A stretch of DNA of 64,000 nt from Scandinavium manionii (GTDB taxonomy: Bacteria > Pseudomonadota > Gammaproteobacteria > Enterobacterales > Enterobacteriaceae). Both the position numbers and the translations under genes were made by a program. This document shows positions 43,508-51,407 of this stretch, piece after piece (the first letter of the stretch is position 1; each line of letters opens with the position of its first letter). The stretch is taken from contig NZ_JALIGC010000035.1 in NCBI RefSeq assembly GCF_024764775.1, positions 1-64,000 on the forward strand. The letters are read 5' to 3'. The notes under the pieces were generated by a model. That model was given only the letters and a program-made list of their open reading frames with translations, made no database searches and had not been told where the DNA came from.

Positions 43508-44422
43508 ATGATCCTCAGACCGACTGAACACTGGCTGCCCCGCATTTTTGTCTGGCACGGCGCGGTGTTACCCAAGATTTTCTCCCGACTATTTCTCAAT
43601 TTTCTGTTGTCAGTGGCGGTTATCATTCTGCTGCCCTGGTATACCTCGCTAGGCGTGAAGCTCACTGTCGCGCCGTTCAGTATTCTTGGCGTCGCCATCG
43701 CCATTTTCCTTGGTTTTCGTAATAACGCCTGTTATTCACGCTACGTCGAGGCTCGCCAGCTCTGGGGCCAGTTGATGATTGCCTCACGCTCGCTGCTGCG
43801 CGAAGTCAAAAACACGCTGCCGCCGGAAACGGATATGACGGCATTTGTGCGTCTGCAAATCGCGTTTGCGCACTCGCTGCGTATGCAGCTACGTCGTTTA
43901 CCGCAGGAAAAAACGCTGGAGAAATACCTGACGCCAGAACAGCTCGCACAGGTTTTAGCGGTACAGTCTCCCGCGAACAGAATTTTGTTGTTGATGGGCA
44001 ACTGGCTGGCAGAACATCGTCAGCAAGGCGTGCTATCGGACATTCTGTTCCACAGTCTCAATAATCGACTCAATGATATGTCGGGCGTGCTGGCTGGCTG
44101 TGAGCGCATTGCGGGCACGCCGGTGCCGTTCGCTTATTCGCTGATCCTGCACCGAACGGTATACATGTTCTGCATTATGCTGCCATTTGCACTGGTGAGT
44201 GACTTGCATTACATGACGCCGTTCATTTCGATGTTGATTTCTTATACTTTTATATCCCTGGATGTTTTGGCGGAAGAGCTTGAAGAACCGTTCGGGGTGG
44301 AAAATAATGACCTGCCGCTGGACGCCATCACTAACGCGATCGAGATCGATCTGCTGCAAATGAATGATGAAAAAGACGTGCCAGCAAAAATGCTCCCCGA
44401 TAAGTGCTATCAACTCACCTAA
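43508..44422 (+). CDS. yneE: YneE, bestrophin-family channel protein
   Basis: This 304-aa membrane protein matches E. coli YneE and the bestrophin/UPF0187 family, which form pentameric anion or sodium channels. Membrane segments lie at about residues 30-60 and 215-260. Family motifs include FLGFRNNACYSRYVEARQLW and the N-terminal RPTEHWLPRIF. It is followed 11 bp later by a GNAT gene on the same strand. Confidence 0.92.
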   Translation: MILRPTEHWLPRIFVWHGAVLPKIFSRLFLNFLLSVAVIILLPWYTSLGVKLTVAPFSILGVAIAIFLGFRNNACYSRYVEARQLWGQLMIASRSLLREVKNTLPPETDMTAFVRLQIAFAHSLRMQLRRLPQEKTLEKYLTPEQLAQVLAVQSPANRILLLMGNWLAEHRQQGVLSDILFHSLNNRLNDMSGVLAGCERIAGTPVPFAYSLILHRTVYMFCIMLPFALVSDLHYMTPFISMLISYTFISLDVLAEELEEPFGVENNDLPLDAITNAIEIDLLQMNDEKDVPAKMLPDKCYQLT

Positions 44423-44433
44423 GGAAATCCGCA

Positions 44434-44874
44434 ATGGACGTTTTGATTCGTGACATTCAACCCCAGGACAAAACCCAGTGGCGCACCCTGTGGAATGGCT
44501 ATAACGCCTTTTACCAGTCAAACGTCCGTGAGTCCGTGACGGAGAAAACCTGGCAGCGGATGATGAACGACCAGTCTCCGATTTACGGGCGCGTTGCCGT
44601 TGTTAACGGCGATGTCGTGGGTTTCACGCACAGCGTTTTGCATGAGGGGACGTGGGAATTATCTACCATTTGTTATATGGAAGACCTTTTTGTGGCACCT
44701 GAAATGCGTGGTCACGGCATTGCCCGCCAGCTGATTCAGGCGTTGGTTGATGAAGGTAAAAAGAAGAACTGGTCGCGCGTTTACTGGCACACTGGCACCG
44801 ATAATCCGGCCCGAAAACTGTATGACGAGTTCACCGATGTGGAAGGGTTTGTACTTTATCGGATGAATCTGTAA
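44434..44874 (+). CDS. GNAT-family N-acetyltransferase
   Basis: This 146-aa acetyltransferase has the acetyl-CoA loop VAPEMRGHGIARQLIQALVD and the C-terminal NPARKLYDEF. It lies 11 bp after yneE, with AAGGA before the ATG, and is probably cotranscribed with it. The MEDLFV strand is typical of GNATs acting on small molecules. The substrate is unknown. Confidence 0.88.
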   Translation: MDVLIRDIQPQDKTQWRTLWNGYNAFYQSNVRESVTEKTWQRMMNDQSPIYGRVAVVNGDVVGFTHSVLHEGTWELSTICYMEDLFVAPEMRGHGIARQLIQALVDEGKKKNWSRVYWHTGTDNPARKLYDEFTDVEGFVLYRMNL

Positions 44875-44942
44875 CCGTGCAGGGTAAGAAATCATTAAGA
44901 TTTTCCCAGTAACATGGCCATCGAGCCAACAGGAGAATCATC

Positions 44943-45041
44943 ATGGAAAAGAAAATTGAGACCGCCGTGAACATTATCATTTTTGTTTCCTTGTTCGCGA
45001 CGGCCTGGGACCTCTCTTTAGTCCGCGACTTCAGCTGGTAA
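44943..45041 (+). CDS. 32-aa single-span membrane protein
   Basis: The product starts MEKKIETAVNIIIFVSLFAT and ends RDFSW, with one hydrophobic segment (about residues 8-21) and a positively charged N-terminus. ATG 44943 has AGGAG seven bases upstream, and the stop overlaps the end of the convergent tam gene by 11 bp. It lies 68 bp after the GNAT gene. I do not recognise a named family, though small proteins of this form are common in enterobacteria and often escape annotation. Confidence 0.7.
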   Translation: MEKKIETAVNIIIFVSLFATAWDLSLVRDFSW

Positions 45042-45792
45042 TGCGGCGAGCAACAATAAACAAACGTGGGAACGCCAGCAGGATCTGTCCGTTTTGCTGG
45101 CGAGGATAATGTTCTTCCAGTAATTGCAGATAACGACTCAAAAACGCCTTCTGGCTGACGCTATCCAGATCCTGCAAGAAAGGACGCAAGCCGGTGGCAC
45201 TCAGCCATTCCACGATGGCCTGATGCGATGCCATCGGGTGGAAATAAGTCGTCCGCCAGATATCCACTTCACAGCCGCTACCGCTCAATAAATCGTAATA
45301 ACTCTGCACGCTTTCCAGCGGAATGCGTCTGTGCGCCGGGTACCCAAGCTCGGCGGCAACCTGCCGCATTGAGGCATGTGACGGTTCCTGCCAGTTGTCC
45401 GGCATTTGCACCGCTAACACGCCATCTTTCGCCAGCAGTGAGGCCAGATGCGGAAACAGCGCTGAATGTCCGGACACCCATTGTAGCGACGCATTGGCAT
45501 ACAGTACGTCCAGCGGTTGTTCGGGTTGCCATGTGACAATATCGGCATTCACAAACTGACAATCCGGCAGCGCTTTTTGCGCTTTATCCAGCATCGCCGG
45601 GGAGTTATCCACGCCGGTAATGGCGGCTTCTGGCCACGCGGCCCGCAGCAGCTCGGTGCTGTTACCCGGACCGCAGCCCAAATCGGCAATGTGTTTTGCT
45701 GAAGGTTTAGCAATACGGGCGAGCAACTCTGCCGCCGGGCGGGTACGTTCTGACGCAAACTGCAAATACAACGACGGGTTCCAGTCAGCCAT
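45031..45792 (-). CDS. tam: Trans-aconitate 2-methyltransferase
   Basis: This 253-aa SAM-dependent methyltransferase matches E. coli Tam (252 aa), with the SAM motif ADLGCGPGNSTELL near residue 37 and NASLQWVSGH at about 100. It methylates trans-aconitate, a by-product that inhibits the citric acid cycle. The synteny uxaB-yneE-tam agrees with the E. coli terminus region. Confidence 0.94.
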   Translation of the reverse strand: MADWNPSLYLQFASERTRPAAELLARIAKPSAKHIADLGCGPGNSTELLRAAWPEAAITGVDNSPAMLDKAQKALPDCQFVNADIVTWQPEQPLDVLYANASLQWVSGHSALFPHLASLLAKDGVLAVQMPDNWQEPSHASMRQVAAELGYPAHRRIPLESVQSYYDLLSGSGCEVDIWRTTYFHPMASHQAIVEWLSATGLRPFLQDLDSVSQKAFLSRYLQLLEEHYPRQQNGQILLAFPRLFIVARRITS

Positions 45793-45924
45793 TTTGACTC
45801 CCTAGCGCGGTTTCAACGGCTTACAGCATAGCGCAGGCTGTGTGATTTAACCGAAAACGCTGGTCATTTTTTGTTAACAAACAGGCAATAGAGTATCAAT
45901 AATTCTCTCTGGAGCTGTGCGTTA

Positions 45925-46539
45925 ATGAAAACCGTAAAACTTGCCGAAACCTTTATTGAAAGCAGCGTGCGTCTGCGCGAATGCCGGATTGGCCAACAGT
46001 GTGAGATTCTGGCGCACAGCGCGCTGGAGTATTCGTCTCTCGGCGATTTCTCATACGTTGGGGAATATTGCACGATTGCCGATGCGCAAATAGGCCGCTT
46101 TGTGGCGATTGCCAACCATGTTCGCCTCGGCGCGCCGAATCATCCGATGGAACGTGCATCACAGCACCGCATCACCTATTGCCCGGAATACTATTCGCCG
46201 AACGCCACCCGCGATCATGATTTTTTCGCCCGGCGCCGGGATGAGCGGGTGGTTATTGGCAACGACGTCTGGATGGGGCACGGGGTCATTGTGTTGCCGG
46301 GCGTTACGGTAGGGGACGGTGCGGTTCTGGCAGCGGGGGCGGTAGTCACTAAAGACGTGGCGCCATACACTATTGTCGGCGGGGTTCCGGCCAAACTGTT
46401 ACGTCCGCGCTTTACCGGGACCATTGCCAACGAATTGCAGCGCATCGCATGGTGGGACTGGCCGCTGGAAACGATCGTTGCACGCTTAGCGGATTTTCAG
46501 CACCAGGATATTGCGCAGTTTTGCGAAAAGTATCGCTGA
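45925..46539 (+). CDS. Hexapeptide-repeat acetyltransferase, phosphonate-cluster type
   Basis: This 204-aa left-handed beta-helix acyltransferase resembles the family named for phosphonate-metabolism clusters (TIGR03308) more than chloramphenicol acetyltransferase. Signs are YVGEYCTIADAQIGRFVAIA, the GAPNHPMERASQHRITYCPE insert and the C-terminal VGGVPAKLLRPRF. No phn genes are present in the window, so it is an orphan here. The acceptor is unknown. Confidence 0.85.
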   Translation: MKTVKLAETFIESSVRLRECRIGQQCEILAHSALEYSSLGDFSYVGEYCTIADAQIGRFVAIANHVRLGAPNHPMERASQHRITYCPEYYSPNATRDHDFFARRRDERVVIGNDVWMGHGVIVLPGVTVGDGAVLAAGAVVTKDVAPYTIVGGVPAKLLRPRFTGTIANELQRIAWWDWPLETIVARLADFQHQDIAQFCEKYR

Positions 46540-46556
46540 TTGCGCACGATAAAATA

Positions 46557-46587
46557 ACGGCGAGCCGAGGGGCGACTCACCGTTTTC
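46557..46587. terminator. Bidirectional terminator between acetyltransferase and gdh
   Basis: ACGGCGAG and CTCACCGT pair with one mismatch around an 11-nt loop, with TTTT on the plus side and TTATTTTAT on the minus side. It lies between the convergent 3' ends. Confidence 0.7.
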
Positions 46588-46592
46588 AGGCC

Positions 46593-47867
46593 TTAACCTG
46601 GATAGATACCACGATCTTTACGTGCCAGGAGAATGCGTTCGCAGGCAACGATGTACGCGGCGGTACGCAGGGAACAGGATTTTTCAGCTGCCTTTTCCCA
46701 GACGTGAACCATTGCGTCGGTCATGATTTTATCCATGCGCGCGTTAATTTCTTCTTCGCTCCAGAAGAAACTCGCCATGTCCTGAACCCATTCAAAGTAA
46801 CTGACGGTGACACCACCGGCGTTACAGATAACGTCCGGCACCACGATAATGCCACGGTTGGCAAGCATATCGTCGGCATCCGGATAGGTCGGGCCGTTCG
46901 CGCCTTCGAGGATCAGTTTACATTTCAACGCTTCCGCGCGGTGACGGGTAATCTGACCTTCCAGCGCGGCCGGGATCAGAATGTCCATTTCAACGTCCCA
47001 GAACGCTTCGCTGGCGATGGTTTCAGCCCCCGGGAACCCGGCGATCTGTTTGTGTTCAATCTGCCAGGCGGTGAGGGCGTTCATGTCGATGCCCATCGCA
47101 TTGAACAGCGTGGCGGTGTGGTCCTGAATCGCTACCACGCGCGCACCCGATGCGGCAAACAGGCGAGCCGCTTCGCTGCCGACGTTACCGAAACCTTGCA
47201 CTGCAACGCGAGCGCCTTCCACCGGAATGTTTGCCCGGCGCGCCACTTCACGGCCGCTGATCCACACGCCGCGGCCGGTCGCTTTTTCACGTCCGAGAGA
47301 GCCGCCAAGGTGAATCGGTTTGCCGGTGACGACGCCGGTAATGGTGCTGCCGTGATTCATGGAGTAGGTATCCATCATCCACGCCATCACTTTGCCGTTG
47401 GTGCCAACGTCTGGAGCAGGAATGTCTTTTTGTGGCCCGATAATGATGCCGATTTCGCTGGTATAGCGACGGGTCAGGCGCTCAAGTTCGCCTTCCGACA
47501 GGGCAAACGGGTCAACGCGAATGCCGCCTTTTGCGCCGCCGTAAGGCAGGTTCAGCGCAGCACATTTGATGGTCATCCAGGCAGACAACGCCATAACTTC
47601 GTTCAGATCCACATCCGGGTGGTAGCGCACACCGCCTTTGCCCGGGCCGCGGGAGAGGTTGTGCTGCACCCGATAACCTTCGAAATGACGGATGGTGCCA
47701 TCGTCCATCTGTACTGGAATATCGACAATCAGCGCACGTTTCGGATGACGAAGGGTATCCACCCAACGGGTCAGCTCGCCCAGGTAGGGCGCAACGCGCT
47801 CGATTTGTTGCAGGTAGGTATTCCAGGCAGATGTATTGCTATCTGAAGCGTAAGATAACTTATCCAT
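46593..47867 (-). CDS. Glu/Leu/Phe/Val-type glutamate dehydrogenase
   Basis: This 424-aa enzyme belongs to the roughly 420-residue glutamate dehydrogenases, unlike the 447-residue NADPH enzyme GdhA of E. coli. The catalytic lysine is in LPYGGAKGGIRVDP and the dinucleotide motif is VQGFGNVGSEAARLFAASGA, whose second strand suggests NAD use. It probably breaks glutamate down to 2-oxoglutarate and ammonia. It has a long, AT-rich upstream region. E. coli K-12 lacks this gene at this place. Confidence 0.88.
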   Translation of the reverse strand: MDKLSYASDSNTSAWNTYLQQIERVAPYLGELTRWVDTLRHPKRALIVDIPVQMDDGTIRHFEGYRVQHNLSRGPGKGGVRYHPDVDLNEVMALSAWMTIKCAALNLPYGGAKGGIRVDPFALSEGELERLTRRYTSEIGIIIGPQKDIPAPDVGTNGKVMAWMMDTYSMNHGSTITGVVTGKPIHLGGSLGREKATGRGVWISGREVARRANIPVEGARVAVQGFGNVGSEAARLFAASGARVVAIQDHTATLFNAMGIDMNALTAWQIEHKQIAGFPGAETIASEAFWDVEMDILIPAALEGQITRHRAEALKCKLILEGANGPTYPDADDMLANRGIIVVPDVICNAGGVTVSYFEWVQDMASFFWSEEEINARMDKIMTDAMVHVWEKAAEKSCSLRTAAYIVACERILLARKDRGIYPG

Positions 47868-48194
47868 GATGAACCTTAAGTATTGTAAGTAATATGTTCT
47901 TAATTAACCGTGGTCCATAGCGTTACTGACTATGTGAGTATAAATTTAACACTTTTTTAAAATTTAGCATCAGGCGAAGCGCAGGAATGAGATGTTGTGG
48001 AAGTAATTTTTAACAGCATATTTGAATAAATATCCAAATGAAAAAGGCGTCTGAGCGCCTTTTAAAGCCTAAATTCATGCACTTTAAGTGCATAATAAAC
48101 GAAATAATCTATTTTCCAGAAGTATGACGCGCCTCTAAAAGTAAATATAATGATAATTAACTGTGTTGACTTTGTGTCTTGGCGGTATTGGTGC
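47868..48194. other. AT-rich intergenic region upstream of gdh
   Basis: The right part contains a clear hairpin terminator (48043-48064). The left part holds the gdh promoter; no good sigma-54 pattern was found. I see no gene. Confidence 0.5.
48043..48064 (-). terminator. Terminator hairpin downstream of the methyltransferase gene
   Basis: AAAAGGCG, a 6-nt loop and CGCCTTTT form a symmetric hairpin with a T-run on both strands. It most likely ends minus-strand transcription from the methyltransferase gene, 130 bp after its stop. Confidence 0.8.
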
Positions 48195-48815
48195 TCAGGA
48201 CCGCTTCAGAACCAGCACAGTATCCAAAATGTCCCCGGTTTCGCCGTTTGGTCCCGTCGCCAGCCGTTCAATATTTCCGACGAAAATGGACTGCCATGCG
48301 TCATCGCCCAGTCGCAGTTCAGCCCGTGCTTCATCAGGCGTGGGGAAGGGGGACGGTCGATGATCCGACCACGAAACCGCCGAGCCGTGAGAGGTAATCA
48401 GCAGCACGCCGCCGCGTGCAACAAGGGCTGCAGCCTTTCGCAAAACCATCTGGCGACCAAAATCGACGGGCGATTCCAGAAACGACGCTGTAACCAGATC
48501 ATATTCTCCCTCAGGAAACGTCAGCGACAGATCATGCTGTTCGAAGTGAATGCTCTCTTCAACGTTATTTCGACGGGCATTGGCAGCGGCATAGGCGAGA
48601 GCTTGTTTAGCAATATCAACGGCGGTGACCTGCCAGCCGTGTTTCGCGAGCCAGACGGAATCGTCACCACGGCCGCATCCCAGTTCAAGGGCCCGACCCG
48701 GGGAAAGATCTCCGGTAAAGCGCACCAGCATGGTGCCCGGTTTGCCATTCGACACCGGCGAAATGTTAGCGTAGCGATCGTCCCAGAACTGCGCAGACGT
48801 TGGTGATGAGCTCAT
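48195..48815 (-). CDS. Class I SAM-dependent methyltransferase
   Basis: This 206-aa methyltransferase has the SAM motif ALELGCGRGDDSVWLAKHGW followed by VTAVDIAKQAL, as in TehB/thiopurine-type enzymes. Substrate is unknown. It is divergent from an Rrf2 regulator with a TGTGA/TCACA palindrome between, so it is probably controlled by that regulator. Confidence 0.85.
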   Translation of the reverse strand: MSSSPTSAQFWDDRYANISPVSNGKPGTMLVRFTGDLSPGRALELGCGRGDDSVWLAKHGWQVTAVDIAKQALAYAAANARRNNVEESIHFEQHDLSLTFPEGEYDLVTASFLESPVDFGRQMVLRKAAALVARGGVLLITSHGSAVSWSDHRPSPFPTPDEARAELRLGDDAWQSIFVGNIERLATGPNGETGDILDTVLVLKRS

Positions 48816-48846
48816 GGTTTTCTCCTGGAGCAGGGAAGGGATTTCA

Positions 48847-48865
48847 TGTGACTTATAAAATCACA
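48847..48865. promoter_or_regulatory. Palindromic operator between methyltransferase and Rrf2 genes
   Basis: TGTGACTTATAAAATCACA is an inverted repeat (TGTGA/TCACA) 31 bp upstream of the methyltransferase start. Its outer bases look like a CRP site, but the AT-rich centre and place fit an Rrf2-type operator equally well. Confidence 0.55.
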
Positions 48866-48933
48866 TGACTTATCGCCTTGTCAATCTCACGTAACATTGT
48901 AAGATACATGAAATCGTTTTCGCGGAGTCATCA

Positions 48934-49371
48934 ATGCGCCAGGATAATAAGCTGTCACGAATGCTGCATGTGCTGCTGCACATGGCCAGACGCAACGAAG
49001 CGTTCACCTCAGAGCAAATCGCGCATATGCTCGGAAGCAATAGCGCCGTCGTCAGACGCACGCTGGCAGGGCTGCGGGATGCCGGTTTTGTGGCATCCGA
49101 GAAGGGGCATCACGGCGGTTGGCGTATTGCGAAAGACCTCAATGAAATAACACTACTGGATATATATCAGGGGGTCGGGGTAAAGCAGCTTTTTGCCATT
49201 GGCAGCGGGGATGAGCATCCGAATTGCGCGGTCGAAGCCGCCGTAAATGAAGAGCTGGGAAGCGTGCTGGCAGAAGCGGAACAAAAGCTGTTGGCGAAGT
49301 TTGCGGATATCACGCTGGCGAACCTTGCCGAGCGCTTTGATAAACGCGCCTCGGCGGGTTCGGAAGGCTAA
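48934..49371 (+). CDS. Rrf2-family regulator without cluster cysteines
   Basis: This 145-aa winged-helix regulator has EQIAHMLGSNSAVVRRTLAG as helix-turn-helix and KGHHGGWRIAK as wing. It has only one cysteine (in HPNCAVE), so it cannot hold an Fe-S cluster as IscR or NsrR do. It is like the YwnA group, which often control an adjacent divergent gene, here a methyltransferase. It meets the TetR gene tail to tail with no gap. Confidence 0.88.
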   Translation: MRQDNKLSRMLHVLLHMARRNEAFTSEQIAHMLGSNSAVVRRTLAGLRDAGFVASEKGHHGGWRIAKDLNEITLLDIYQGVGVKQLFAIGSGDEHPNCAVEAAVNEELGSVLAEAEQKLLAKFADITLANLAERFDKRASAGSEG

Positions 49372-50016
49372 TCAGACGTAAGGCGTTCCGGCTAATGCCG
49401 CGTTGAGCCCGGCGGCCCCTTTATCAACCAGTTTCAGAAAGGTCGCGGCGGCCCGGGTAGCGTCGAGAGATTGCGCAAATTCCTCATGGGCGCTGATGAG
49501 CGCCGTACTCCAGCAGGCCAGCTGTAGCGCAGCCGCAAGCCTCGCATCTGCATCTGCATCTACGTCTTCACGCCCCGCACAGTGCGCAAGCTCGACGGCC
49601 ACGCCGTTTGCTACTTCATCCCGAATCGCTCTGGCCCGCGCTTTGAGCGTGTCACTGCCTTTAATGATTGCAATGAACCCCTGGCTGGCGTCGGAAAACT
49701 GCAAGAAAGGGCGATCTTCAGCAATCAGCCGATGAGCCAACAGGCGCAATGATTCAATGGGAGACTCAGCGTCCTTGCGCTGACGCAGCGCGTCGGCCAC
49801 CGTTTGGCGAATCTCATCGTCTCGGTCGAAAAACATATCTTCTTTGTGGGGAAAGTGGTTAAACACCGTCATTCTTCCGACGTCTGCCGCCGATGCGATT
49901 TCATCAATGGTGACGTTATCAAACCCTTTTTCTGCAAACAGTCCGGTCGCGGCGTAAGAAATATTGCGGCGCGTTTCCAGACGCTTTCTGGCACGACGGT
50001 CGGTAACTTCAGACAT
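49372..50016 (-). CDS. TetR-family regulator
   Basis: This 214-aa regulator has the helix-turn-helix VTIDEIASAADVGRMTVFNHF at about residues 33-53 and a C-terminal ligand domain (TetR_C). It is 14 bp downstream of an MFS exporter gene on the same strand, so the pump and its probable repressor form one transcript and would be autoregulated through the operator before the pump. Confidence 0.88.
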   Translation of the reverse strand: MSEVTDRRARKRLETRRNISYAATGLFAEKGFDNVTIDEIASAADVGRMTVFNHFPHKEDMFFDRDDEIRQTVADALRQRKDAESPIESLRLLAHRLIAEDRPFLQFSDASQGFIAIIKGSDTLKARARAIRDEVANGVAVELAHCAGREDVDADADARLAAALQLACWSTALISAHEEFAQSLDATRAAATFLKLVDKGAAGLNAALAGTPYV

Positions 50017-50030
50017 GGTTTCTCCTTTAA

Positions 50031-51230
50031 TTACGCAGCATCAGTGGATTCAGCGTCAACGTTTTTACGCGTGCCCAGAATAATTAACGGCACCGCGATA
50101 GCGTACACCACAACCACTGATAGCCAGATAGCACCTGGCCAGCTTTGCTGTACGACAAAATAGAATGACGAAAAGCCGAGCGGGGCGATAATCGACGCCA
50201 GGCTGATGGCTGACCCCAGCACGCCCTGGAACTGACCCTGACGATCTGCATCGACCTGCCGGGTGGCGAGCGCCTGTAACGCCGGAGCACCAATCCCGCC
50301 CAGCGCAAACAGCGGCATTATCGCGAACACCACCCAGCCTTCACGGGTAAAGGCCAGGATCACCAGCGCACAGCAGGAGCAGGCGACACCCACCAGAACC
50401 GCGCCCCGTTCACCAAAAAGACGGGTCGCCGGGCCGGGTAAAAACGCCTGAACCAGCGTCTGACACACGCCAAACGCGCCTAGCGACAGGCCAATCCACA
50501 TGCCGTTCCAGGCGAAAGTGTCCGAGCCCCACAGCGCCCAACAGGTACCGTATACTTCACCGGTTGCGCTAAGAATGAAGAAGACCAGCACCAGCGGCAT
50601 CAGCTTTTTCATTGAAAATACCCAACGCATCGGTTGGAGAGGATTAAGCGCGGAAAGTTTCAGTGAACGATGCGCCGGAACGCGCGATTCTGGCAATAAA
50701 AAAAGCGCCATCAGTAGGTTACAGGTGTTAAGCACTGCAGCCACCAGAAACGGCAGGCGAATCCAGGTATCGCCCAGCACGCCGCCTAACACCGGGCCAA
50801 TAATAAAGCCGATGCCAAACATGGCGTTAAACAGGCCAAAACGGCGCGCGCGTTGTTCAGGTTTTGAAATATCGGTGATGTAGGCGGTGGCGACGGAAAT
50901 GTTGGCGCTGGTCAGCCCGGCAATCGCACGGCCAACAAACAGCATCCAAAGATGAGGCGCGAACGCCATCACAACATAGTTGATCGCCGCGCCGGCAAGG
51001 GAGATGAGCAGCACCGGTCGACGACCAATGTTATCGCTTAACGCGCCCAGCATCGGGGCGAAAACAAACTGCATCGCAGCATACAGCGCCGTCATGATGC
51101 CAATATACGGTGCGATGTGGGTGGTGTGCGCCACGTCTTCCAGCAGACGTGGAAGAATAGGGAAGATAAGACCAATGCCCACCGCATCGAGACAGATTGT
51201 TGTGAAGATAACAATCAGGGATTTATTCAT
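50031..51230 (-). CDS. TetA-like MFS drug exporter
   Basis: This 399-aa transporter has twelve membrane segments and resembles the tetracycline-efflux family (TCR/Tet), with MLGALSDNIGRRPVLLISL as the MFS loop motif. ATG 51230 gives the usual family N-terminus (MNKSLIVIFTTICLDAVGIG). It is not one of the acquired tet genes I can recognise; tetracycline transport is not established. It is followed by its likely repressor. Confidence 0.88.
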   Translation of the reverse strand: MNKSLIVIFTTICLDAVGIGLIFPILPRLLEDVAHTTHIAPYIGIMTALYAAMQFVFAPMLGALSDNIGRRPVLLISLAGAAINYVVMAFAPHLWMLFVGRAIAGLTSANISVATAYITDISKPEQRARRFGLFNAMFGIGFIIGPVLGGVLGDTWIRLPFLVAAVLNTCNLLMALFLLPESRVPAHRSLKLSALNPLQPMRWVFSMKKLMPLVLVFFILSATGEVYGTCWALWGSDTFAWNGMWIGLSLGAFGVCQTLVQAFLPGPATRLFGERGAVLVGVACSCCALVILAFTREGWVVFAIMPLFALGGIGAPALQALATRQVDADRQGQFQGVLGSAISLASIIAPLGFSSFYFVVQQSWPGAIWLSVVVVYAIAVPLIILGTRKNVDAESTDAA

Positions 51231-51269
51231 AGTGATTCTCTGAAGAGGAAGATAGTGTACTGAACATAA

Positions 51270-51290
51270 AAATGTACTTGGTACACATTT
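51270..51290. promoter_or_regulatory. Candidate TetR operator before the MFS gene
   Basis: A 21-bp near-palindrome with AAATGT and ACATTT ends and two GTAC cores lies 40 bp before the exporter start. It fits a TetR-family operator overlapping the promoter. Confidence 0.6.
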
Positions 51291-51407
51291 AGTGTGTGCG
51301 ATCACCGATGACTTGTCAACGATAGCGATGGAAAGGAGTAGGACGGAACAGGCGAGAGCGGCTTAAGACTTCAAAAAGAGACCCCGGCGAGCGCCAGGGC
51401 GAGAACA

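Noticed and set aside
46449..47846. A 465-codon open frame on the plus strand opposite the glutamate dehydrogenase gene
   Set aside because: It is the mirror of a well-supported gene with clear catalytic motifs; the translation has no domain, low-complexity composition and no ribosome site.
48847..48865. CRP site between the methyltransferase and Rrf2 genes
   Set aside because: TGTGA/TCACA fits CRP in part, but the spacing (9 bp between the pentamers) is longer than the usual 6-8 and the position suits a local Rrf2 operator. Left as an uncertain operator.
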